A stretch of 55,364 nucleotides of DNA, taken from NCBI RefSeq assembly GCF_030272695.1, contig NZ_JARFYN010000047.1:1-55364 (forward strand), given 5' to 3'. This document shows, piece after piece, positions 16,483-25,259 of this stretch. How positions within the stretch are numbered: the first letter of the stretch is position 1; the number at the start of each line of letters is the position of its first letter. The translations under genes were made by a program, and so were the position numbers. The notes below the pieces were generated by a model. It was not told the DNA's origin. It ran no database searches and worked only from the letters and a program-made list of their open reading frames with translations. The stretch is from Martinezella calliandrae. Its GTDB lineage: Bacteria > Pseudomonadota > Alphaproteobacteria > Rhizobiales > Rhizobiaceae.

Positions 16483-17391
16483 ATGACACTGCCCTTCAAT
16501 CCCAATCAGGAACTCGCGTCGATCATTGCTCGTTTTGCCACGGGAGAGGGAGAACACCGCACGCCAATTGACGGTCTCAATCTGTACCGGCAGTCGACTG
16601 AGACCGTGTGGCAACATGGGGCTTATCGGCCCTCTTATGCCGTCGTGGTTCAAGGGCGAAAGAGCCTGACCGTTGGCGCCGAAACGTACCATTACGGTGC
16701 CGGCGAGTATATTTTGACAGCCCTGGACCTGCCTGTATCGACACAGGTAACCAATGTCCGCAATGACACTCCCTATCTTTGCTTTGCCATGGTGCTCGAC
16801 AGTGAACGACTGAATGAGCTGTTAGCGCGCGTCAATATTCCGCGCCAGGCGGTTACGGCGGAACCTATGCGCGGGCTCGCGGTCAACACCGCATCGCCGG
16901 AGTTGCTCGATGCCTCGCTACGGCTTCTCAGATTGCTAGATCGGCCTGAGGATATCCTCGCCATGGCGCCGTTGATCGAGCAGGAGATCCTTTATCGCCT
17001 GCTGACCGGTCCGAACGGTCCTCGGCTGCTACAGGTCGTAATGGCAGAGAGCCAGAGCAACCGAGTGGCCCGGGCAGTGGCTTGGATTCGCGGCAATTAC
17101 GTCCAGCCGCTACGCATAGAGGAGCTGGCGGAGCGCGTCGGCATGAGCGCCTCCTCGCTACATCATCATTTCAAGGCGGTGACGGCAATGACGCCGATGC
17201 AATATCAGAAGCAGCTCCGTCTGCACGAGGCGCGGCGCTTGATGATCATCGAGCAGTTGGACGTCGGCACAGCCGGCCATCGCGTCGGCTATCAGAGCCC
17301 GTCGCAGTTCAGCCGCGAATATAGCCGTCTCTACGGCCTGCCGCCGGCGAAGGACGTCGACGGGATCCGCAGACCGGTCGCTGCAAAATAA
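16483..17391 (+). CDS. AraC-family transcriptional regulator (AraC_N type)
   Basis: About 302 aa. The N-terminal AraC_N cupin-like effector domain includes SYAVVVQGRKSLTVGAETYH and YGAGEYILTALDLPVSTQV. The C-terminal DNA-binding domain has two HTH units (IEELAERVGMSASSLHHHFK and AGHRVGYQSPSQFSREYSRL). ATG 16483 gives the usual N-terminus; an in-frame ATG at 16384 would add 33 residues and neither has a strong ribosome-binding site. The divergent alcohol dehydrogenase is its likely target. Confidence 0.88.
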   Translation: MTLPFNPNQELASIIARFATGEGEHRTPIDGLNLYRQSTETVWQHGAYRPSYAVVVQGRKSLTVGAETYHYGAGEYILTALDLPVSTQVTNVRNDTPYLCFAMVLDSERLNELLARVNIPRQAVTAEPMRGLAVNTASPELLDASLRLLRLLDRPEDILAMAPLIEQEILYRLLTGPNGPRLLQVVMAESQSNRVARAVAWIRGNYVQPLRIEELAERVGMSASSLHHHFKAVTAMTPMQYQKQLRLHEARRLMIIEQLDVGTAGHRVGYQSPSQFSREYSRLYGLPPAKDVDGIRRPVAAK

Positions 17392-17471
17392 TCCGTTCAT
17401 CTTATTGACGCGGTGCAGCAACGAATTCCGCTTGACGCCTGCTTCGCCCTCAGTCATAACCCATCGCGAAC

Positions 17472-17487
17472 CGTACCGTACGGTACG
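17472..17487. promoter_or_regulatory. 16-bp perfect palindrome upstream of TetR gene, probable operator
   Basis: CGTACCGTACGGTACG is a perfect palindrome located 19-34 nt upstream of the GTG start of the TetR gene that precedes ilvC. Size, symmetry and position fit a TetR-dimer operator for autoregulation. Confidence 0.75.
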
Positions 17488-17505
17488 CATTTGGGAGTGG
17501 CCATC

Positions 17506-18156
17506 GTGCCCAGCGAAGCAGGACAGTCGAGCGAGTTCTCGCCCCGCCAGAACGCCGTTCTGGAACAGGCGCTGCGTCTACTCGTCGATGGCGGCGAAAA
17601 GGCGCTGACGACGTCGGGCGTCGCGCGTGCCGCCAATTGCTCCAAGGAAAGTCTCTACAAATGGTTTGGCGATCGCGACGGTCTGCTGTCGGCGATGATT
17701 GCCTACCAGGCGAGCAAGGTGCGCACATTCGAGCGCAACGGTGAGCGTCTGACGGCGGCGAGCCTGCATGACCATCTCGTCATTTTCGCCCGCGACCTTC
17801 TGGAGGTCCTGGCCGGCGACGTGTCGCTGGCGCTGAACCGTCTGGCGATCGGCCAATCGAACCGCGACGGCTCTAAGCTCGGCAAGCTTCTGCTCGAGCG
17901 TGGCCGCCGGCAGATCGACCGTCGTGCCATGGCGCTGATCGACGCCGGCAAGCGGGCAGGGCTGCTGCGCTTCATGAATGCCGACGAGGCCTATCATACG
18001 CTTTATGGGCTCATTGTTTCCGATCTGCATGTGCGCATGCTGCTCGGCGAGCCTGGTTTGAAGGATACCAGCCGCCAGGCGGAGAAGGCGGTCAGCGCCT
18101 TCCTCCGGCTTTACGGCACGGATAAGGTTTTGGCGGAAGCAGTAGCAACCGTTTGA
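17506..18156 (+). CDS. TetR-family regulator upstream of ilvC
   Basis: About 216 aa. The HTH region is QALRLLVDGGEKALTTSGVA then RAANCSKESLYKWFGDRDGL, and the rest is helical with an AefR-like C-terminal region (EAYHTLYGLIVSDLHVRMLL). Start GTG 17506 is 8 nt downstream of GGGAG and lies after the palindrome at 17472-17487; longer in-frame starts would place the operator inside the coding region. The gene ends 42 nt before ilvC in the same direction, so it may be cotranscribed with ilvC or regulate it. The effector is unknown. Confidence 0.88.
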   Translation: MPSEAGQSSEFSPRQNAVLEQALRLLVDGGEKALTTSGVARAANCSKESLYKWFGDRDGLLSAMIAYQASKVRTFERNGERLTAASLHDHLVIFARDLLEVLAGDVSLALNRLAIGQSNRDGSKLGKLLLERGRRQIDRRAMALIDAGKRAGLLRFMNADEAYHTLYGLIVSDLHVRMLLGEPGLKDTSRQAEKAVSAFLRLYGTDKVLAEAVATV

Positions 18157-18198
18157 AGAATTTACCCAACATCAGACAAGCAAAGGGAAGGACAAACA

Positions 18199-19218
18199 AT
18201 GCGCGTCTATTACGATCGTGATGCCGATCTCAACCTCATCAAGTCGAAGAAGGTCGCCGTTATCGGTTATGGTTCGCAGGGCCGCGCCCATGCACTGAAC
18301 CTGAAAGACAGCGGTGCGCAGAATGTAGCGATTGCGCTGAAGGCCGGTTCGCCGACCGTCAAGAAGGCCGAAGCCGATGGCTTCAAGGTCATGACCGTTG
18401 CAGAAGCTGCCGCCTGGGCCGACCTGATGATGATGGCGACCCCGGACGAGCTGCAGGCCGACATCTACAAGGCCGACATCGCTCCGAACATCCGCGACGG
18501 CGCTGCGATCGCTTTCGCGCACGGCCTCAACGTTCACTTCGGCCTCATCGAGCCGAAGGCTTCGGTCGACGTCGTCATGATCGCTCCGAAGGGCCCGGGC
18601 CACACAGTTCGCGGCGAATACCAGAAGGGCGGCGGCGTTCCCTGCCTCGTTGCCGTTCACCAGAACGCTTCCGGCAATGCCCTTGAACTCGCTCTGTCCT
18701 ACGCCTGCGGCGTCGGCGGCGGCCGTTCCGGCATCATCGAAACCAATTTCCGCGAAGAATGCGAAACCGACCTCTTCGGTGAACAGGTCGTTCTCTGCGG
18801 CGGTCTCGTCGAGCTCATCCGCGCTGGCTTCGAAACGCTGGTCGAGGCAGGCTACGCTCCGGAAATGGCCTATTTCGAGTGCCTGCACGAAGTGAAGCTG
18901 ATCGTCGACCTGATCTATGAAGGCGGCATCGCCAACATGAACTACTCGATCTCGAACACCGCTGAATGGGGCGAATACGTCTCCGGTCCGCGCATCATCA
19001 CCGCCGAAACCAAGGCTGAGATGAAGCGTGTCCTAAAGGACATCCAGACCGGCAAGTTCACCTCGGAATGGATGCAGGAATACCGTTCGGGCGCCGCCCG
19101 CTTCAAGGGCATCCGCCGCAACAATGACAGCCACCAGATCGAAGAAGTCGGCGCGAAGCTCCGCGGCATGATGCCTTGGATCGGCAAGAACAAGCTGGTC
19201 GACAAGGCTGTCAACTAA
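18199..19218 (+). CDS. ilvC: ketol-acid reductoisomerase (NADP+)
   Basis: Second common enzyme of valine, leucine and isoleucine biosynthesis: converts 2-acetolactate or 2-aceto-2-hydroxybutyrate to the dihydroxy acid with NADPH and Mg2+. Class I (short form), 339 aa. The Rossmann motif VAVIGYGSQGRAHALNLKDS lies near residue 18. The metal-binding segments are ETDLFGEQVVLCGG (around 190-205) and FECLHEVKLIVDLIYEGGI. Preceded by a clear ribosome-binding site (GGGAAGGA). Codon use is strongly biased towards preferred codons, as expected for a highly expressed gene. Confidence 0.98.
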   Translation: MRVYYDRDADLNLIKSKKVAVIGYGSQGRAHALNLKDSGAQNVAIALKAGSPTVKKAEADGFKVMTVAEAAAWADLMMMATPDELQADIYKADIAPNIRDGAAIAFAHGLNVHFGLIEPKASVDVVMIAPKGPGHTVRGEYQKGGGVPCLVAVHQNASGNALELALSYACGVGGGRSGIIETNFREECETDLFGEQVVLCGGLVELIRAGFETLVEAGYAPEMAYFECLHEVKLIVDLIYEGGIANMNYSISNTAEWGEYVSGPRIITAETKAEMKRVLKDIQTGKFTSEWMQEYRSGAARFKGIRRNNDSHQIEEVGAKLRGMMPWIGKNKLVDKAVN

Positions 19219-19251
19219 ACGCGTCCGTTAGTGTGATTGAGAGAGGCCGGG

Positions 19252-19473
19252 GTGAAAGCTCCGGCGCTTGATGCCTCATTGGAGGAATGACCGCAGCTCG
19301 TTTCAAAGAGAGGCGAACCTAAAGCTGTGCCTGTTTCCGTGTCTGAGTGGGAAGCGCTGAACAAGCGGGCCAAGCCATCCGCCAAGGACGTGCTGCTCGC
19401 GCCGGAGCCGAGATTCGAACTCGACATCCCGTCTGGCAAGGAATGGGGTCTGGCGGGACGTCAATCTCCGTGA
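19252..19473 (+). pseudogene. broken Phd/YefM-type antitoxin upstream of PIN toxin
   Basis: In the frame starting GTG 19252 the translation gives VKAPALDASLEE, then an in-frame TGA at 19288-19290, then PQLVSKRGEPKAVPVSVSEW and KDVLLAPEPRFELDIPSGKEW, ending at TGA 19471-19473. This closely follows the Phd/YefM antitoxin pattern (DASLEEGPQLVSKRGEPKAV...): the stop replaces the expected Gly (GGA to TGA), and the N-terminal DNA-binding part is mostly deleted. A shortened product of about 48 residues could still start at GTG 19327 and would contain the toxin-binding tail. The partner toxin starts 11 nt downstream. Confidence 0.8.
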
Positions 19474-19483
19474 GGATTGACAC

Positions 19484-19897
19484 TTGTACCTGCTTGATAC
19501 GAGTGTGGTATCGGAATTGCGCAGGGCAAAGCCCCATGGCGCGGTACTGGCCTGGATAGATAGCGTTCGGAGTGACGATCTTGCGATTTCGTCCATCACC
19601 ATCGGCGAGATCCGGCGCGGTATTTTGTTGGCTGGAGAAACCGATCCGCGAAAGGCAAAAGAACTCACGAGCTGGCTGGACAGTTTGCAGCTCGGGATCC
19701 GGGTCATTCCCCTGGATGCGGCGTGCATGGTTTTATGGGCGCGGTTCATTCATCGCAAATCGCCGACGCTGATTGCCGATGCAATGATAGCGGCGACTGC
19801 ATCAGTTCATAATCTCACGATCGTTACGCGCGACATCGTCGATTTTTCGGCCTTTCCCGCCATTGTTCTCAACCCCTTTGACTACAAATCTCCTTGA
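19484..19897 (+). CDS. vapC: PIN-domain toxin, VapC/FitB type
   Basis: Predicted Mg2+-dependent endoribonuclease of a type II toxin-antitoxin pair, 137 aa. The PIN acidic residues are all present: Asp5 (MYLLDTSVVSELRR), Glu42 (SITIGEIRRG), Asp99 (LIADAMIAATA) and Asp117 (VTRDIVDF). It starts at TTG 19484, with GAGGA about 6 nt before. It is intact and full-length, yet the antitoxin frame just upstream carries a nonsense codon and an N-terminal deletion. Either the toxin is silent, a truncated or unlinked antitoxin neutralises it, or the locus is newly decaying. Confidence 0.93.
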   Translation: MYLLDTSVVSELRRAKPHGAVLAWIDSVRSDDLAISSITIGEIRRGILLAGETDPRKAKELTSWLDSLQLGIRVIPLDAACMVLWARFIHRKSPTLIADAMIAATASVHNLTIVTRDIVDFSAFPAIVLNPFDYKSP

Positions 19898-19994
19898 GAA
19901 TGTCACCGCTACAAACAAAATAGGTCAGCATTATTGACTTATCGTTTGTTGCGTGATCTTGTGGCGCAAAGACTAAAAATTACGAGGAAGCCCC

Positions 19995-21224
19995 ATGTTG
20001 AATTGGGAAAATATCTTTGCGACGCGCTCGAGCCGTATGCGCGCCTCCGAAATCCGCGAGTTGCTGAAACTGCTGGAGCGTCCGGACATCATCTCGTTTG
20101 CCGGCGGCATTCCCGATCCGGCGCTGTTTCCGGACCCGGAATTCAAGCAGGCCTATGCGGACATCTTTTCCGGCCCCGCGGTCAATGCGGCGCTGCAATA
20201 TTCGGTCAGCGAAGGCTACAAGCCGCTGCGCGAATGGCTGGTCGGCCAGATGGCCGCACTTGGCATTCCCTGCGAGCTTGAGAACGTCTTCATCGTCTCC
20301 GGTTCGCAACAGGGTCTCGATTATCTGGGCAAGCTATTCTTGTCGCCTAAGGATACGGCACTGGTCACCGCGCCGACCTATCTCGGCGCGCTGCAGGCCT
20401 TCAATGCCTATGAGCCGACTTATGATCAGCTCACCCCGAACGGCAACCGCACGCCGGCCTCCTACCGCGCGAGCGCCGAGCAGGCCGGTGGCAAGGTGAA
20501 GTTCGCCTATCTCTCCGCCGATTTTGCCAATCCGACCGGTGAAACCGTCGATCTCACCTCACGCGAAAAGCTGATCGATCTCGCCGATGAGCTGGATATC
20601 GCCATCATCGAAGACGCCGCCTATCAATCGCTGCGTTATGACGGCGAGGCGATCCCGCCGATCCTGGCGCTGGAAATTGCGCGCAAGGGCAACATCAACG
20701 ACACGCGGACGATCTATTGCGGCAGCTTTTCCAAGACCCTCGCGCCGGGTCTTCGTGTCGGCTTCGTCGTTGCCAATGCGCAGGTCATTCGCAAATTGGT
20801 GCTGATGAAGCAGGCGGCCGACCTGCATTCCTCGACCATCAACCAGATTGCTATCCATCAGGTCGCCGAACGCGGCTTCGACGCGCAGGTCGCCAAGATC
20901 CGCAAGACCTACAGCCATCGCCGCGACTGCATGCTGGCGGCGCTTGCGAAATACATGCCCGCGGGGACGAGCTGGACGAAGCCCGAGGGCGGCATGTTCG
21001 TCTGGATCACCCTGCCGAAGGGCATGGACGGGGCAAAGCTGCTGGCAAAATCGCTGGAGACGGCGAAGGTTGCCTTCGTGCCTGGCCAGGCCTTCTTCGC
21101 CGACGGCTCCGGCCCGAACACCTTCCGCGTCAGTTTCTCCTGCGCCAACGACCAGATGATCGATGAGGGGATCTCGCGGCTCGGCAAGCTGATTGCCGGC
21201 GAGATCGGGGCGATGGCGGCTTAG
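19995..21224 (+). CDS. PLP-dependent aminotransferase, class I/II (2-aminoadipate aminotransferase-like)
   Basis: Fold-type I aminotransferase of 409 aa. It opens with WENIFATRSSRMRASEIREL and ISFAGGIPDPALFP, hallmarks of the LysN/ARO8-like group. The PLP-binding lysine is Lys247 in YCGSFSKTLAPGLRVGF, and NPTG (ADFANPTGETV) and the C-terminal RVSFS arginine are present. Relatives use 2-aminoadipate, branched-chain or aromatic amino acids; the substrate is not deducible here. Proximity to ilvC is suggestive of branched-chain metabolism but the toxin locus lies between them. Followed by a palindromic hairpin that can terminate transcription. Confidence 0.92.
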   Translation: MLNWENIFATRSSRMRASEIRELLKLLERPDIISFAGGIPDPALFPDPEFKQAYADIFSGPAVNAALQYSVSEGYKPLREWLVGQMAALGIPCELENVFIVSGSQQGLDYLGKLFLSPKDTALVTAPTYLGALQAFNAYEPTYDQLTPNGNRTPASYRASAEQAGGKVKFAYLSADFANPTGETVDLTSREKLIDLADELDIAIIEDAAYQSLRYDGEAIPPILALEIARKGNINDTRTIYCGSFSKTLAPGLRVGFVVANAQVIRKLVLMKQAADLHSSTINQIAIHQVAERGFDAQVAKIRKTYSHRRDCMLAALAKYMPAGTSWTKPEGGMFVWITLPKGMDGAKLLAKSLETAKVAFVPGQAFFADGSGPNTFRVSFSCANDQMIDEGISRLGKLIAGEIGAMAA

Positions 21225-21229
21225 CTTTT

Positions 21230-21254
21230 ACCTTCTCCCCGTCGGGGAGAAGGT
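21230..21254. repeat. rhizobial palindromic repeat / terminator hairpin
   Basis: ACCTTCTCCCC (21230-21240) and GGGGAGAAGGT (21244-21254) form a perfect 11-bp stem with a 3-nt loop. The CCTTCTCCCCGTCGGGGAGA core followed by a GAGGGG-containing tail is a pattern I associate with repeats widespread between genes in Rhizobiales. It lies between the convergent aminotransferase and aldo/keto reductase genes and can act as a terminator. Confidence 0.8.
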
Positions 21255-21333
21255 CGAGAGCGAAGCTCGGTTGAGGGGCGTTGCACCGTAAGCGATGTCT
21301 TTCGCTTGCCGCTCAAGGCTGAGAAGCAGTTTC

Positions 21334-22392
21334 TTACTTCGCCAAATGCGGCGCAATCAGCGAGAGGTCGGCATCGCTGAGCCGGTCGCTCGCGGTATTG
21401 CGCTGGTGCCAGTAGGGGTACAGTAAAGGCTGCAGGCTGACGTCGTCGAGGCGCTTGCGCTCTGCTTCCGTCAGCTTCAGTTCGGCGCTGGAGAGATTAT
21501 CCCTGAATTGCGCCTCCGTGCGGCCGCCGATGATGACGGAGGTTACGCCCCTGCGGCCGATAAGCCAGGCGAGCGCCACTTGCGCGGCCGAAACGCCACG
21601 GCCATCTGCGATTTCCACCAGCGTATCGACGATGTTCCATAGGCGGTTTTCGTCACGGATCGGCGGTTCCGTCCAGCCCGCGAACTGGCGGGTGCCTTCA
21701 GGCGTCGCCTGATTGCGGCGATGCTTGCCGGAGAGGAGGCCGCCGGCGATCGGGCTCCAGACGAGGACGCCGAGGCCCTGGTCGAGGCTGATCGGCAGCA
21801 GTTCGTATTCGGCGTCACGCGCTTCCAGCGTATAGTGGATCTGCTGGCTGACGAAGCGTTCGCGCTTCTCGCGCTCGCTGACGCCGAGCGCCTTCATGAT
21901 GTGCCAGCCGGAAAAATTCGAGCAGCCGATATAACGCACCTTGCCCTGACGGATGAGCGTGTCGAGCGCCTCCATCGTTTCTTCGAGCGGTGTCTGGCCG
22001 TCCCATTCATGCAGCTGATAGAGATCGATGACATCGGTCTTCATGCGCTTCAGGCTGGCTTCGCAAGCCTGGATCAGATGCTGGCGAGATGAGCCGGCAT
22101 CATTGACGCCCTGGCCCATCGGGAAGCGGGCCTTGGTGGCGATTAGCACGCCATTCTTGCGCGGGCCGCCGATGATCTCGCCGAGGATTTCTTCGGAAGC
22201 GCCTTGCGAGTAGACATCCGCGGTGTCGATCAGGTTGACGCCGGCATCGAGGCAGATGTCGACGAACCGTTTCGCCTCGCTGACGCCGAGATCGCCGACG
22301 GTCTTCGCCCAGCCGACGCCGCCGAAAGTCATCGTGCCCATGGTGATGGTTGAAACCTTGAGGCCGGAGCGGCCAAGCAGACGATATTCCAT
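21334..22392 (-). CDS. aldo/keto reductase
   Basis: NADPH-dependent (alpha/beta)8-barrel oxidoreductase of 352 aa. The family signatures are YRLLGRSGLKVSTITMGTMT at the start, FVDICLDAGVNLIDTADVYS with the catalytic Asp and Tyr, IATKARFPMG with the Lys, and the NADPH-binding SVIIGGRTEAQFRDNLSSAE at the end. It resembles the YajO/general stress protein 69 subgroup acting on broad carbonyl substrates. Start ATG 22392 follows GGAGGG by 9 nt. It is a lone gene between a palindromic repeat and the divergent ABC importer. Confidence 0.93.
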   Translation of the reverse strand: MEYRLLGRSGLKVSTITMGTMTFGGVGWAKTVGDLGVSEAKRFVDICLDAGVNLIDTADVYSQGASEEILGEIIGGPRKNGVLIATKARFPMGQGVNDAGSSRQHLIQACEASLKRMKTDVIDLYQLHEWDGQTPLEETMEALDTLIRQGKVRYIGCSNFSGWHIMKALGVSEREKRERFVSQQIHYTLEARDAEYELLPISLDQGLGVLVWSPIAGGLLSGKHRRNQATPEGTRQFAGWTEPPIRDENRLWNIVDTLVEIADGRGVSAAQVALAWLIGRRGVTSVIIGGRTEAQFRDNLSSAELKLTEAERKRLDDVSLQPLLYPYWHQRNTASDRLSDADLSLIAPHLAK

Positions 22393-22566
22393 AGATTTAC
22401 CCTCCAAAATCAGGTCTGAAATTCGTCCGCTAAGAGATAGAGCGGGGCGTCGGCCGTCAAGGTCGAATGATAGTATGAACGGTTCGGTCCATGATTGCGG
22501 ATTGTCACAATCATGTTAACCGCCACGGCTAAGGAACCCTTCTATTCACCCAGCCGAGGACGCTTT

Positions 22567-23547
22567 ATGAAGACGTTTGTTTCCGCTCTCGCCGGCCTGC
22601 TGGCCGTCGTCCTTTTCTCCGGCTCCGCCCTTGCCGCCGATCTCGTCCTCTACACCAGCCAGCCGAACGAGGATGCACAGGCGACCGTCGATGGTTTCAT
22701 GGCCGCCAATCCCGGCATCAAAGTCGATTGGGTTCGCGACGGCACCCCGCAGATCATTGCCAAGCTGCAGGCTGAAATCCAGGCCGGCGCTCCGGTGGCC
22801 GACGTCCTCCTGATCGCCGACACCGTGACGCTGGAGCGCCTCAAGGAAGCCGGCAAACTGATGGCCTACAAATCGCCGGAAGCTGTGAACTACGATCCGG
22901 CTCTCTATGACGCCGACGGCTATTACTATTCCACCAAGCTGATCACCACCGGCATCGTCTACAACACGGCCGCCTCGATGAAGCCGACGAGCTGGAAGGA
23001 TCTTACCAAGCCGGAAGCCAAGGGTCTCGTTGCCATGCCGAGCCCGCTCGCTTCGGGTGCGGCTCTCATTCACGCGCAGACGCTTGCAGGCGCTGGCAGC
23101 CTCGGCTGGGACTTCTACAAGAACCTCGCCGCCAACGGCGCAACTGCCTCCGGCGGCAATGGCGCAGTGCTGAAGGCCGTCGCCTCTGGTGAAAAGGCCT
23201 ACGGCATGATCGTCGACTACATGCCGATCCGCGAAAAGGCCAAGGGCGCGCCGCTGGAATTCGTTTTCCCGACCGAAGGTGTTTCGGCCGTGACCGAGCC
23301 CGTTGGCATACTCGTCAGCGCCAAGCATGTCGACGCCGCCAAGAAGTTCGTCGACTACGCTCTGTCCGAAAAAGGCCAGCAGGGCTTCCTGAAGCTCGGC
23401 TATATCCCGGCCCGCAACGGCATGCAGTTGCCCGCCGGTTTCCCGGCGCGTGACAGCATCAAGGTTTTGCCGTTGAATGCGGCCGAAGCTCTGAAGAATA
23501 CCGACCAGGATCTGAAGACCTTCTCTTCCTATTACGGATCGAAGTGA
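22567..23547 (+). CDS. ABC transporter periplasmic binding protein (Fe3+ / aminoethylphosphonate type)
   Basis: Extracellular solute-binding protein of 326 aa with a Sec signal peptide at residues 1-22 (LAGLLAVVLFSGSALA-AD). The mature start DLVLYTSQPNEDAQATVDGF and the interior GIVYNTAASMKPTSWKDLTK are typical of the FbpA/AfuA/PhnS cluster that binds ferric iron or 2-aminoethylphosphonate. The start follows a GAGGAC ribosome-binding site by 7 nt. It is first in a three-gene importer operon; the permease gene overlaps or closely follows its stop. The ligand cannot be fixed from sequence alone. Confidence 0.9.
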   Translation: MKTFVSALAGLLAVVLFSGSALAADLVLYTSQPNEDAQATVDGFMAANPGIKVDWVRDGTPQIIAKLQAEIQAGAPVADVLLIADTVTLERLKEAGKLMAYKSPEAVNYDPALYDADGYYYSTKLITTGIVYNTAASMKPTSWKDLTKPEAKGLVAMPSPLASGAALIHAQTLAGAGSLGWDFYKNLAANGATASGGNGAVLKAVASGEKAYGMIVDYMPIREKAKGAPLEFVFPTEGVSAVTEPVGILVSAKHVDAAKKFVDYALSEKGQQGFLKLGYIPARNGMQLPAGFPARDSIKVLPLNAAEALKNTDQDLKTFSSYYGSK

Positions 23548-23564
23548 TCCAATCTGGACGGTCG

Positions 23565-25259
23565 ATGTACGGATATGTGCGTAAGGCAAACAGCCAGCCA
23601 GCCTGGCTGTTTCCTTTTGTCGTAATTGTCGTGATGCTGCTCAGCGTGCTGCCACTGGCGCGATTGGCAATGGCTGGCATCGAGGCACTGCTGCGGGGCG
23701 GTGCCTGGGAACTGATTACCGATCCTGCCCTCTGGCGCGCGGCCTGGTATACGATCGAGACGGCCCTACTCGGTACGGTCATTTCCGTGCTGCTCGGCTG
23801 CCTCTTCGCCTTCCTGCTGACTTTGACCGACATTCCGGGCCGGGGACCGCTTGGCTTTCTCTTCGTCCTGCCGATGATGATCCCGCCGCAGGTGACCGCG
23901 CTCGCCTGGGTGCAGATGTCCGGTCCGTCCAGCCCCCTGTTGAAGGCGCTGCACATTGCCCCGCCGCTCGGCTCGCCACAGCCGCTTTATTCCATTTTCG
24001 GCATTGCGCTTCTCTATGGCGTGCAGCACGCGCCGCTGGTCTATCTGGCGCTACGAGCCGGCCTGATGGCCTTGCCGCGCGATGGTGTCGAAGCGGCCAG
24101 GCTTTCGGGCGCCTCGGGATTTCGTGTGTTTCGAGACATTACCCTGCCGCTGTCACTGCCTGGTGTCATTGCCGGCGCGGCCATTGCCTTCGTCTCTTCG
24201 ATCGGCAATTTCGGCATACCGGCTATCCTCGGCATTCCTGCCTCGATCTTCACGCTGTCGACCCTGATCTTCACTAAATTCTCCAGTTTTGGCCCACGTA
24301 CCTTCGGGGATATCGCCGTGCTGTCGGCGATGATCGCAGTGATTTCGGTCGCAGGCCTCGCGGTGCAGGGCAAGGCGCTGAAGGGGCGGGATTATCGCGT
24401 CATCGGCCTTTCCGGCGCCTCTGCCGCATTCGCGCTCGGCCGCTGGCGTCTTGCCGCCATGCCACTGCTTTGGGCGATCCTGTTCCTCATGCTGGTCGCG
24501 CCCTTTTTCGCGCTGGTCGCCGGCGCGCTGGTGCCTGCCTATGGTGTGCCGCTGACCTTCAAGACGGCATCGATGCATGCCTTCACCGAAATCCTGTTTC
24601 GGCAGGCAGTGACGCGCGTCGCTTTTTCCAATTCCTTGTTCCTTGCCGGGATGACGGCACTTGGTCTGCTCGCGCTGACCGTCCTTTCCGCTTACGCGCT
24701 GACGCGGCGCAAGGACATGCTGAGCCGGATCGTCGGCGGATTGATCGAGATACCCTATTCGCTGCCGGGGATCATCGTTGCCGTCTGTTTCATCCTGGTT
24801 TTCGCCGCACCATTGCCCGTCCTCAACATCACGCTCTACGGTACGATCTGGATCATTCTGCTCGCCTATTTCTCGGCCTATTTTGCCGTCAGCCTCAAGC
24901 CGGTGATGAGCGCCTTCCTGCAGCTCGATCCGGCGCTGGAGGAGGCCGCGCGTCTGTCGGGCGCCGGTTTCTTCCGTCGCCTTGCCGATATCATCGTGCC
25001 GCTGATCGCGCCGGCGGCGGGGGCCTCGGTCATCCTGGTCTTCCTCATCGCCTGCAATGAGCTGACCGTTTCCGCTTTGTTGTGGTCGGCGGGCACGCAG
25101 ACGCTCGGCGTCGTCATCTATAACCTCGATGATGGCGGCAGCGCCGATCTTGCCTCTGCGATGTCGGTCATCGTCATCGCGATGGTCGTCACCATGATGC
25201 TGCTTTTGGAAATCCTGGCCAAGCGTCTGCCGAAAGGAGTGGTGCCGTGGCGAAGCTGA
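23565..25259 (+). CDS. ABC transporter permease, fused two-domain (FbpB/PhnU-like)
   Basis: Inner-membrane permease of about 564 aa with two binding-protein-dependent transport modules in one chain, each with about six membrane segments. Both EAA loops are visible: EAARLSGASGFRVFRDITLP in the first half and EEAARLSGAGFFRRLADIIV in the second. Such fusions are normal for ferric iron and related importers. An upstream GTG at 23544 overlaps the binding-protein stop (GTGA) and could be the true, translationally coupled start. The end overlaps the ATPase gene by 13 nt. Confidence 0.92.
   Translation: MYGYVRKANSQPAWLFPFVVIVVMLLSVLPLARLAMAGIEALLRGGAWELITDPALWRAAWYTIETALLGTVISVLLGCLFAFLLTLTDIPGRGPLGFLFVLPMMIPPQVTALAWVQMSGPSSPLLKALHIAPPLGSPQPLYSIFGIALLYGVQHAPLVYLALRAGLMALPRDGVEAARLSGASGFRVFRDITLPLSLPGVIAGAAIAFVSSIGNFGIPAILGIPASIFTLSTLIFTKFSSFGPRTFGDIAVLSAMIAVISVAGLAVQGKALKGRDYRVIGLSGASAAFALGRWRLAAMPLLWAILFLMLVAPFFALVAGALVPAYGVPLTFKTASMHAFTEILFRQAVTRVAFSNSLFLAGMTALGLLALTVLSAYALTRRKDMLSRIVGGLIEIPYSLPGIIVAVCFILVFAAPLPVLNITLYGTIWIILLAYFSAYFAVSLKPVMSAFLQLDPALEEAARLSGAGFFRRLADIIVPLIAPAAGASVILVFLIACNELTVSALLWSAGTQTLGVVIYNLDDGGSADLASAMSVIVIAMVVTMMLLLEILAKRLPKGVVPWRS

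Noticed and set aside
22546..23589. 347-codon minus-strand open frame opposite the binding-protein gene
   Set aside because: Antisense to a gene with signal peptide and family motifs; no supporting features.
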